NCBI GenBank assembly: GCA_011503125.2 | Contig: WWBZ02000007.1 | Coordinates: forward strand, 1,488,001-1,552,000 | Reading direction: 5' to 3' | Source of the DNA: Botryosphaeria dothidea | Taxonomy: Eukaryota > Ascomycota > Dothideomycetes > Botryosphaeriales > Botryosphaeriaceae | Length of the DNA stretch: 64,000 nucleotides | Shown: positions 1-10,300 of the stretch, piece by piece | Layout: every line of letters begins with the position of its first letter | Numbering within the stretch: position 1 is the stretch's first letter | Notes under the pieces: generated by a model | What the model saw: only the letters and a program-made list of their open reading frames with translations | The model's database searches: none | What the model was told of the DNA's origin: nothing | Translations under genes and position numbers: made by a program

Positions 1-254
1 CTGTGCGCGTGAGACTTAGTCAGGAAGGGGAAAGAGCACGTGAAGATAGAGAGATAGATAGAGACCCTGACCGCGCCACGATGTGGCGGTGAAGAATACG
101 TCATGAGCGAGAGGTGTCCAGACGAAGTCCAGGCAGCCCAGTTCCATCGCTCTCCCGCTCTCTCTATCCAACTCTTCCCCTCAGGTGCTCCGCCCGCCTC
201 CTGATATCCTCAGAGTCCTGAATTCACCTAGCTCTGCGCTGCTGCCCCGCAACC

Positions 255-1077
255 ATGTCTGGTAAGCTTAATTTCCCCGCCTCTCTGGCCCCAACGTAAG
301 GCTAACCTACTGTGAAGCCCCAGATTACTGTAAGTCTTGATAATCACGAGAACATCATGGCCCCTATAACTCAGTCCTCAAGACAAGATCCTCGACATCC
401 CGCCCAAGGCGACCCAGCAACAGATTCGGGATGCATACAAGAAGGCCGCATTGAAGCACCATCCCGACCGCGTCCCCGCCGAGTCCCCTGAACGCGCCTC
501 ACGGACCAAGCGCTTCCAGCAGATCAACGATGCTTACTACACCCTTTGCGATCCCGCTCGCCGTCGCGAATATGATGCTGCCCGCACCTACAACAATTAC
601 ACCGGAGGTTTCGATGACAGTGAACCGGAGGAGGAAATCCCCAGACCCCAGGGACAGCAGGGCACGACCCCCGGCGGTTTCCCCTGGTCGTCCTTCTTTG
701 GCGGCAGTACTTCGAGCTCGGACAACAACGGCGGCGCTTCGACAGAGAACGAGCGCGAGCGCTTTAGTAATGAGCAGTTCGGTAACGTCTTCGAGGAGAT
801 GCTGCGCGAGGAAGGCATGGCGGAAGGTGAGCAGGCACAGCCAACTGGCAAGTTCTGGAGTCTCGTGGGTGGGCTGAGTGGTGGCGCTATGGGCTTCATC
901 ATCGCCAATTTCCCTGGAGCGGTTGCGGGAGCTGTAGCTGGGAACAGACTGGGCGCGGTGCGTGATGCGAGAGGAAAGAGCGTCTACGCCGTCTTCCAGG
1001 AGCTGCCGCAGGCGGACAAAGCCCGTATGCTGAGCGATCTTGCGAGCAAGGTCTTCGCGCACGCTGTGAGCTCTTGA
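255..1077 (+). CDS. J-domain (DnaJ/Hsp40) protein
   Basis: Co-chaperone of the Hsp40 class, expected to stimulate an Hsp70 ATPase. Exons 255-261, 324-329 and 383-1077 give 235 aa. The first two exons are very small, but only this splicing restores the canonical start of a J domain (MSDYYKILDIPPK). The J domain covers about residues 3-70 with the HPD motif at 31-33, inside a KHHPDR stretch. After it comes an acidic, Gly/Ser-rich linker, then a Gly/Ala-rich hydrophobic segment (about residues 165-190) resembling a glycine zipper, which could insert in or lie against a membrane. There is no zinc-finger or client-binding type I/II C-terminus, so this is a type III J protein. The exact orthologue is not identified. 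Introns are 262-323 and 330-382. Confidence 0.88.
324..329 (+). other. 6-nt coding microexon of the J-protein gene
   Basis: The hexamer ATTACT lies between an AG acceptor (cccag) and a GTAAGT donor. Joined to the 7-nt first exon and to exon 3 at 383 it spells Met-Ser-Asp-Tyr-Tyr-Lys-Ile-Leu, the expected opening of a J domain. Skipping it removes two residues (Asp-Tyr) without shifting the frame. Confidence 0.8.
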
Positions 1078-1971
1078 GAGGGCTATGGCGGCCAGCGAGA
1101 TGGTGCACTGAAGGGGGTTGCGAGCCGGACATGACGAAACGGTTACGATTGTGATATCCCTGGAATTGTTTGCTTGGATATTGGCGTTTTTGCTTGGTAT
1201 AGGATCTGTTGAGTGCAGGACAACAGGAGCCGGATTGGTGCAGCAGGACAGCGAGAATAATGCAGAGGCCGGGCCACCGAAATGGACCTAACCCTGTGTT
1301 GCAACGTCGTGGAACGCCCCTTTCATCATGCGTTGAGGTTCTGCGAGTGCTTTTTCGTGTATGTAGGAAATAGATAACTCTTCACGCGTTTTGAAACCCC
1401 GTGGTTTCCTGTGAGGCGCGCGGCTACACTAGACGGAGGCTCAAAAATCGGGATCCTGGGCTGCGGGCTCTAGACGAAACGCAGCGGATGAAACGCAACG
1501 GCTTTGGTTGGGGAATGGGATCAAGCTTTTGCTGCGGAACCTTGCTCTGATCGGTTGCGCGCAGAGCGAATGATTCAGGCACACGCCAGGACGCGAATGG
1601 TCCGGGCCGACAGCGCGCCGGGGGCTTCTTCGTCATAGCGAGCGATGCTTGCCCGAGGCCCTGGCCCGCCGCTCTTCTCCAATTCTCACTCCACAAGCTC
1701 GCTTCTCCCTTCTCTGTGTGCGCCCAGAGCCTCTCTCTTTGCTGCCTGTGCTGCTGACACATTGCGCCGCACTTTGCCCGAGTCCTCCCGCCAATTTCCA
1801 TCTTCCTCCATCACCTGCCTCTTCCACCAAGACCTATCCTCCCACCTGCTCGTTTTCTCCCGCTTTCCATGCTCCACAGCCTCACACGCGAACACGCCAG
1901 AGTGACTGTTGCCCTTTAGCCGTCCCCCGTGCCCTGCATTTTACAAGCAAACATTCTAGCAGTCCGCAACC
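1078..1971. other. Intergenic, 3' region of J-protein gene and promoter of rpd3
   Basis: No gene is supported. The last 250 bases are pyrimidine-rich (CT tracts about 1680-1870), as is usual for promoters and 5' leaders of filamentous ascomycetes, and lead into the histone deacetylase start. Confidence 0.6.
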
Positions 1972-3926
1972 ATGACGAACAAAACTCGAGTGGCGTACAT
2001 GTACGACCCGGACATAGGCTGCTACGACTATGAGCCAGGACACTGCATGAAGCCCTTTCGTATCCGGATGACCCACGACCTGGTCATGTCGTATGGCCTG
2101 TACAAGAGCATGGAGGTCTACGTACGTTTGACCTAGCGCCATGCGTTCGCTCCATTATACCGAGCTAATCCCCTTGTCATGCAGCGTGCGAAGCCGGCCA
2201 GTGCCTTGGAGATGACCCAATTCCATACCGACGAGTACATTGAATTTCTCCAACGCATCACCCCGGACGCGATAGGATCCTGCCAGCAAGAGGCCCTGAA
2301 GTACGACATCAGCGGAGATTGTCCGGTCTTCGATGGCCTGTTTGAGTATTGTTCCATCAGCGCCGGCGGTTCTATGGAAGGCGCCGCGCGCCTCAACCGT
2401 GGTCGCTGCGACATCGCGGTTAACTGGGCTGGTGGCCTGCACCATGCAAAGAAGGGCCAGGCCGGCGGTTTCTGCTACGTCAATGGTAAGTTTCTCTTTA
2501 AATTTCTTTTTTGCCATCTAAGTTGCGGGTTTAGCTGACTGGTGCAGATATCGTTCTGGCCATTCTCGAGCTTCTTCGTGTGTATCAGCGCGTGCTCTAC
2601 ATCGACATTGACATTCACCACGGAGATGGAGTAGAAGAGGCTTTCTACACCACTGACCGCGTCATGACTTGCTCATTCCACAAGTTCGGTGAATTCTATC
2701 CAGGAACGGGCCACCTCATGGATATCGGCATCGGGAAGGGAAAGAAGTACGCAGTCAATGTGCCGCTCCGTGACGGCATCACCGATGAGGCCTACCGTGG
2801 AATTTTCGAGGCTGTCATTTCAGATATTATGAAATGCTTCAGGCCCGAGGCTGTCGTTTTGCAATGCGGTGCCGACAGTCTTTCCGGAGATCGTCTCGGC
2901 AGCTTCAACCTTTCGATGGAGGGGCATGCAAACTGCGTCAAGTTTGTTAAGAGCTTCAAATTGCCTACCATGGTTCTCGGAGGCGGTGGATATAGCATCA
3001 GGAACGTTGCTCGTACGTGGGCATACGAAACGTCGCAGGCTGTAGGAGACTCGGTTGGAAAAGTGCTACCCTTCAGCGACTACTATGAGGTGCGTTCAAG
3101 GAGTGCTAATGCAGAAGGAAAAGCCTGCTAAAAATCGAGCCAGTACTACTGCCCAGAGTATCTTCTGGATGTTCCTCAGTCGAATATGTCCAATGACAAC
3201 ACTCCGGAGTATTTGGAGAAAATCCGCTCGACGATTTCAGACCGTCTGCGTACGCTTCCATTCGCCCCTTCGGTTCAGATGCATGATGTTCCGCGCCACG
3301 GACTGGGTGGTTCAGAAGAAGACGATGATATCCTGGCTGACATGGATGCGGACGAGAACATGGATGTTCGCATGACCGAGCTTCAACAGGATCGGCAGGT
3401 CGCCAACGACGCTGAATTCTACGACAGCGATGTTGAGGATGAGAAGAACAAGCATCTCGTCACGCGCCCTGAAGAAGCCGAGGCCTTGGATGAAGAGATG
3501 GCCGATGTTGAAGACCGCGAGTCTGGCGAGGAAGCGAGCAGAAAGCTAACTCAACCTGAGCTGCCTGCAACCAATGGAGATACCGATGAATCGGAAAATA
3601 CTCGTTCTGGCAGCGTCGTTGTCCGCCCTAGCGAAACGTCTGCAGTCGTTCTTGATCACGCCAGCGCTGAAGAATCATCGATATTGCCGGGAACTGGCAA
3701 CACTACAACCCCCCCGAGGAGCCCAGAACCTGAAGAGGCTTCGGCAGCTGAGGCAGCTACGGAGGTCACAGACGCAGCAATGGAGGACACATCAGAGGCC
3801 CCGACGGCAGCCAATGTCCCGACTGAGAGCATTGAACCGACAACGGAGGTGGCTGAAACATCGACGACAGCAGAGGCCGCAGATCCTCGATCTCCGAGTG
3901 CAACACCCCCTCGAGCGACTGAGTAG
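1972..3926 (+). CDS. rpd3: Class I histone deacetylase, Rpd3 type
   Basis: Zinc-dependent lysine deacetylase, the catalytic subunit of Rpd3/Sin3-type co-repressor complexes in the nucleus. Exons 1972-2121, 2185-2485, 2548-3089 and 3144-3926 give 591 aa. The catalytic domain spans about residues 8-380. Visible landmarks are [10 protein letters not shown], the active-site pair His136-His137 (GGLHHAKK), the metal and charge-relay segment [28 protein letters not shown] and [14 protein letters not shown]. The last exon adds the conserved LLDVPQSNM region and then about 200 residues of acidic, Glu/Thr/Ser/Pro-rich low-complexity tail. That tail is longer than in budding yeast Rpd3 (433 aa) but is common in filamentous fungi. 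The ATG at 1972 was chosen because the domain starts immediately after it. Adjacent to ies1, another chromatin gene, on the same strand. Confidence 0.95.
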
Positions 3927-4768
3927 GCTGGTGAGGTAGGGCGGTTGTCTACCAACATTTTGCATTTGTAAGGCGTGGCGTTTGGATACTGGGTAAATTG
4001 GCATGTAAGAGTTTGCATGACTGAGGCGTTCTGGCGATCAAAGCGCAGACGAAAGGGCCACGAAAGATGATCTGATGGGTTGGAGTCTGCATCAGATCCG
4101 ACGTGGAACTTTGAGAGGCGAAGGTCACTTATACCCTTTGGAAGTGCGGCATCTGCAGCTGTGAGGATTGCATACGCTTCACAGATTGGACCCGATTGAT
4201 TTGAGGAGAGATGCTGGTTCACAGGTCGATTTCTTGCTAAGCATGGTTTATGCGCATTGGAAGGGAACTCTGTATTATGAAGTCTGTAGTTTCCTTTCCA
4301 ACAATAACTCGTTGTGATAGGACTAGTGAGACCCCGGCGCGTCGGGATGCTGCATCAAGCTCTATCCTTGGTGAGAGACGTGATTGGACAGTGGACACAT
4401 TTTCGGGTTGAGTCAAGGAGGCTGCAGGTTGATAGACAGTAAGCTCTGAGGTGCCTCGCGCTTCCCCAAACGGGCCAAGGCGGTGAGGCAGGAGCGGGCC
4501 GAATGTTTGGCCGGCAGGCGCGGTTGCGGTCTGGACGGCGGCCGCCGCGTCAGGTCGTCGTTGAGCTCCGCGAAACTTGCATTCCTGTCCTCCCCGCCGG
4601 CTGTCAGCCTTCAGCTTTGCTGCGCGCCGAGGTTGCGCCTTCGTTTGCATCGCCGCGTCTACTGAGCCATGTTCTCGTGATTTGTGCTACGATCCTCCTC
4701 CTCCAAACCTCAAATCGCAACTTTACCGAACCAAGGAGCTCTGCGAAGCTCAGCACCTGAAACCCATC
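3927..4768. other. Intergenic between rpd3 and ies1
   Basis: No gene supported. It should carry the rpd3 3' UTR and the ies1 promoter. The open frames here have no family motifs. Confidence 0.55.
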
Positions 4769-7380
4769 ATGTCACAACCTCCCACCACCTCAGCACCGCG
4801 GTCCGACGAGCCCGATCCCAGGAACAGCCTTCGACACGTCCTCGCCGCCGATCCGCCCAACCAAGACATGCCTGACGCGCCCACGCCCGTCAAGGCCGAA
4901 GCTGGCCAGCCCGCCCAGGACGACCACGATATCACCGACGACCCCAAATCCAAGCCCGCCGACGAGCAGCCCATGTATACCGCCACCACCACAACCACGC
5001 GCCGCAATGCCAACGGCAGCGTCTCCTCGGTATACTCGGGCAACAAGATCCGCCACCTGAAGAAGGAAGATGGCGTGCCGCTCTGGCGCAAGGACATCCA
5101 GTACGACTTCCTGCGTAACGTCTTCGATGACCAGACCCGCGTCTTCCACAAGGTTTCCGACGGCACCTCGGGCCACACTTTCGCCGACATATACCTCGAT
5201 GCGATGGCCAAGAGCAGCAAATGCAGCAAGATCCTTAAGGACAAGTTGTTGACGGAGCGCGCCGCCGCCATCAACATGGCCATGGTGTGTCTGCTGGTCA
5301 ATGTCGGCCGCATGAACACCACCTTGAACTGTGAGTTGAAGCGCGTGTGCTTGGGCGATAATGCTGACAGCTTCCAGTCTTCCCCGAAATGCGCGCCCAG
5401 CTGCGGACTTATCACTCGATTCCTTCGCTCCAAGCACACCAGGACCCGAACGCATACAAGCAATTGCAGGATGCACCACGTCTCAAGTCCATCCTCAAGG
5501 GCGCCACCGAAGACACCCAGCAGCCAAGCACTATTGAAGAGATCAAGAATACTCCAGTGCCGCGGACCAATCCCGTCAATCTCATCTTCGTCCTCGCGCA
5601 ATACGCCCCCAAGATATCCGAGCTACATTTCTTCCCTCCCAGGGACTTCTTCGACCTCGTTATGCGGAGCGCCCTCAGCTCCGAGAGTCGTGCAAAGGCC
5701 TTTCTGTGGCTGATGTGGTGGTACCTGGAAAGCGATTTCACGGAAAACGACGCGCTGAAAAATCCCTTCGGCCCAGGTCAGCCAGGAACGGCGGGCGACG
5801 CCACTAACGGAATGCCCATCAAGACACCGCCATTCAAGCATCTTACCGAGGAAGAAGCGTCTCTGGAGAATGTGGACACGGAAGAGGAGAAGTTGTTTGG
5901 AGAGGAGAAGCGGAAGGAGAGAATAGCTATTCTGGCAACGGATATGGCACCCGTGGTTACTGGACCTAAGCGTGGGATCAAGAAGGGTTTCACCAACAAT
6001 CCAGTCTTCTCCGTCGCATCGGACGATGGTTCATTGACGCCTGGCAGAGATCATCAATCTCCGGCACCGGGTTCGTTCAGATCAAGCGGCCGCGCGAAAG
6101 CACCACTGAAGGCATTGCAAGCCGATTATGGTTCTGACACTGATCGCACTCGTTCCGCCAGCCCACCGAGTGTTGCGGGCTACCCGCCTAGGATAACACC
6201 GAACATGAGGATCAACAATCTGCTCAATGATGATTCACCAGCAACTCCGCAGCCTCCTCCGACCAAGGGCCCTGGCCGAGGCAACTGGGGCCCACGCACG
6301 AAAGGCACTCCTTCCACTGCTGGCGGCAGTGCGCGTCATCCATTCAAAGCACACCTCGACGCCGCATCGCCTTCAGTAGGTTTAGGTTCTAATGGACCGC
6401 ATGGCTTTTATCTCCCCCTCAATGGCGCAGATCCCAGTGTCAACCGCAAGCGCCCGCCCACTGCACACCAGATGGCTGTCGAACAACACCGGAAGAAGCA
6501 GGTCGACTACATCCTAGACCGCAAGCTCCGCAACAAGCATCGTGAAGCCGAACGCCGACGCGCCCGCGAAGGCACCTTCTCACGGGCTTGGAAGCGCCTG
6601 AAACTGATGCCGGACGGCTACGACAGCGAGGAAGAATTCTACGCGGCGGCGGCGCTGGCGGCCGAGAACGGCGTGCTCGATCATTCGCCCGTTCGCAGGC
6701 CCATCCTGGAGGCCACGCGCCTCGCGGGCCTGACGCCGCTGCCGGGACGGCTCGAGATGGACGACTACGGCGAGGAGATGGCGCACTGGGCGCGCATCTT
6801 CCGCCAGACGGGCCGCCGCCTCGACCGCTGGGAGGGCAACCCTAACGCAGTGCCCGTCAAGAAGCGCAAGGACCGCGCCGAGCGCGAGAAGGAGGCCGCT
6901 GCTGCGGCTGCGGCGGCGGCGGCGGCGGCGGCGGCTCCCGCCCAGCACGACCTCGTCTGGGTCGGCGAGGATGCGGGGGCCGCCATCGCGCCCGGGACTG
7001 GGTCGGTCTCTGGGAAGGGCAGGAGGGGCGGGGGCGTGGGCGCGGGTCGCAGGAAGAGGGCAACTGGTGGTGGTGCGGCGTCGAGCGTGGCGGGGAGCAC
7101 GGTGGCGGATCCGAGCGAGAGGGGAGATTTGGATAGCGTGGCGGGTATGGATGTGGGCAGGGAGAGCAGCGCGGTGCCGATGGAGGACGTGGAGGAGGAT
7201 GAAGGGGTGAGCGGGGTTGTGCCGACGTCGGCGGCGGCGATGATGCATCGTCGTCACCATGGGGACGATGAGATGGAGGTGGAGGATGAAGGGGTTGAGG
7301 AGGGGGATGGAGACGGGGATGCGGGGGATGAGAGGGATGAGGGGGAGAGCGAGGAGGATGAGGAGATGGGTGGGGCGTGA
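4769..7380 (+). CDS. ies1: Ies1-like INO80 chromatin-remodelling subunit
   Basis: Likely nuclear subunit of the INO80 nucleosome-remodelling complex. Exons 4769-5330 and 5378-7380 (intron 47 nt) give 854 aa. The conserved block runs from about residue 90 to 330: SGNKIRHLKKEDG, PLWRKDIQYDFL, a TFADIYLDAMAKSSK segment, a hydrophobic helix AAINMAMVCLLVNVGRMN, then NPVNLIFVLAQYAPKISELHFFPPRDFFDLVMRS split over several helices and AFLWLMWWYLESDF. The C-terminal half is mostly disordered: a basic helix rich in Arg/Lys (about residues 555-590), a run of about 15 alanines encoded at 6895-6940, RKR and RRKR basic patches, and a strongly acidic Glu/Asp/Met tail. Identification rests on recall of the fungal Ies1 block, so the INO80 role is inference. 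The ATG at 4769 precedes the disordered N-terminus; upstream open frame to 4577 reads on without motifs. Confidence 0.78.
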
Positions 7381-10300
7381 TGAGAAGATTGTCTGCCGTC
7401 GATGCTGTCGAACGGGAGTGTTTTCTTGTCATCCTCTCTTTCTTGCTCTGCCGTGTGGTTGGTGCGAATGAGTCTTTGGTAAACTTGCTGTTATACCTAA
7501 TCAGTAAAAAGGATGGCGGAGACGACTTTTTCTTCTTCTTCACGAACATGGGGATGGATGGGAGTTGTTGGGTTGGCTTAGGGCAGATCGTTCGTCCTTG
7601 TGGACGGATTTGATGTAGAGCTGTCCTGTTCTTCTTCACATGGGTAGGTTTTATCTTAAAGATGATATTTTTTTGTTCAGCCAAGAGCGGGTCTTAGATG
7701 TTTTTTTTTTGGCATGAATGCATTTCTATTCATGCAATTTCGCTTGAGAATTGTGTAGGTGTTTGTGTGTCGGTGTGTCTGTGTTTGAATGAACGTAGTA
7801 ATGAACTTTTTTTTTTCTGAGACGGGAGAGTTTGTAAGGGGACGGTGGTCTTGGACTATGGATGATGGTGCGTCCGTATTGTGGCGAGAGAAAGGTTATT
7901 TTTGATTCCGACCGTGACAATTTCTTGGCAGGACATGCGTATTCACATGTCTCAAGTATCTTTCTCATTGGTAGGGGGCTCGGGGATGTGGCTTTTTGTA
8001 GCGTTTGCATTGCGAACGACCGGGTATGGGCTGTTGTGCTGTTGTGTCGTCGAATTTGGCTACGAGCTGACCCCTCTCTTCAGCGTGCGAGCGGTCGGTT
8101 TTCCTTGGGACTGGGTGGGAAAGCCACAATTTCTTGTCCCTTGGGTGCAGGTGTGGCTGGTGGGATTTTCTTGGTGGAGGGGTGCAGGATGGGTTGGCTT
8201 TGCTTGGCTGGTGCTTGGTGATGCGGAGATGCGGCGCGGCAACGATGGTCCTGTGTAACGTTGTATCGAACGTCGATAGAGAGAGTGAGTGTGAGGTGGT
8301 CTTCTGTTAAGTAGCAGTTACATTTAGAGTAGAGGAGGTTTGAAGTGTTTAGAAGGGTGAGAAGATGGGGGAGGATTGATGTTAGGGTTATCGTGTGCCT
8401 GGAACCGTTTAAGTTCGTCCTTTGAGGTGAAGACGATTTCTAACAGTGTTTCCATGTTGAATGTGAGGTATTAGTGCCTAGAAGCCTGATTCTTCATCCA
8501 TAGCCGTTCCAGCTTCAAAATTCAGGCTAAGAGAACGCCGCAGGCTTCAACTTTGACGCATGCCATGGCGTGACCAAGATATACTTCTCTTCAGAACAGC
8601 ATAAACTCGACCAAGCAAGGAATTGAGGTTGAGTTCGCTCAGAAAGCAACCAAAAATACGTCGAGACACCGCGTATGGCAGTATCCAAAGCGCTTGGGAG
8701 GGTTACCGTACATTTAGGAAACTCGGATTTCATCCTGGATATTTTGACACGAGAGATTTCGCCTGGGTGAGCCTTCCCCAGTGTTCAGATGTTGTGAAAA
8801 AGGGGGTAACTACACCATGCCGATTCACCAGAGCAGTTGACTCGCCAGCTTCACCACCATGGCACTTGCCAGCCAATAGCTGACTCAGCTTACTCAGGAT
8901 ACAGTTAGCCGATGAAGCGTTCGCGGTGTCTTTTCCCCGAGGCAACCATATCTCGGTTCGTCACGAGGCAGAGATCGGTCAACCTGAGACGAGCAGTATC
9001 AAGAAAGCGCAAGCATTAAAAGGCCGCAGGACCGACTCGGTCCGGTCGCTTCGGCTCTGTATAAAAGCAGCTAGCACGGTGAGGCCATGGTTCATTTGGA
9101 AAGAAGATCTGCTGCTCGTAATGTCCATCAACATTGGCACGACGAGTCGGAAGGGTGAAGGGGGGGTCAAGGCGTCGGCTGTGGCCGAAGCTGAAGAGCT
9201 TACAATATTGTATTGAGTGGAGATCTCGGGTATTGATGAGGGCGGTGAGCAAGAACAGAGAGCGCATGTCCGTTGACTAGAGATTTGGATGTTTGAGTAA
9301 ACTCCACCATACGGATAGCAAAGGAAGTGGATTGTTAGCTCAGTACACATACTTTCACGGCAGTTCCTTGGCACCTGCCACCTGCCAAACGTGACAAACG
9401 CAGGATCGCACATGCAGCAAGCAGCGGCCTCATCGGCAACCCGCATGCGTATGCGTATGCGTACCTGAATAGCACTTCGGCCCCAAGCGTCAAAAGCGAG
9501 AGCGACGGGGAAACTCGTCGAGGCTCATGCACCCAATAACCCCGATTCGCCTATCACCTCGTGAGCTCCCGGGCCCTCATCAAGGCGAACAGGCACGGAA
9601 AGCGATGCGGTTCTTTTGTCCTTGACGTCGAGGTGTCCCCCCACGGACCGGCCCGAACTGCTTCTCTGGCTCCAGTAGGATCAGAACCCCAACAGTTTCG
9701 CCGAGAGGATGCCTCATGCAAAGATAACTAATTTCACTTGCCCGCAGGTTGAATCGACTAGCTACGGTACATACGGTACGATACACAGTCGGGCCCACAT
9801 TTTGTGGACACATTCGATTCGCGGAGCCGGTTATACCCGTCAAGTTTCAAGAGGTTGGGGGACGTGGGACGAAAAAGCAACGCGCAAGTGACGCGGATGC
9901 GTGCCTGTGGATCTTCGCAGATAAAGTTCAGTTAGTCCATTACGCTTAGCGTTTTCTGATGTTCCCTGTGGGCTCGCATCCGAGATAAGAATGATCCTAT
10001 TATTTGCCGACCGGTAAGGCTGTCGTTGCAACTGTTACAATTCTGTTGTGTCTTCTCGTGCGCGGCATTGTGGGACCTTTGCAGACGTCGGCACGTCGGA
10101 GAATAAACTCAGTGCTGCCGCGGGATGTGGCGTACCCACTCGTGTGATGCTCGTGAGATGCGATAACAGTTGCAGGGACTGGTGTGTCTGTTGGCTGAAA
10201 AGTCGACAAAGTCAAGAAGCAGGTAGTGCGAAAGGTCTAGGGTGGACTCGGGCATCAGCATTGCGGAGTCGAAGGATCTTTGCTTTCCGGAAATAGCATG

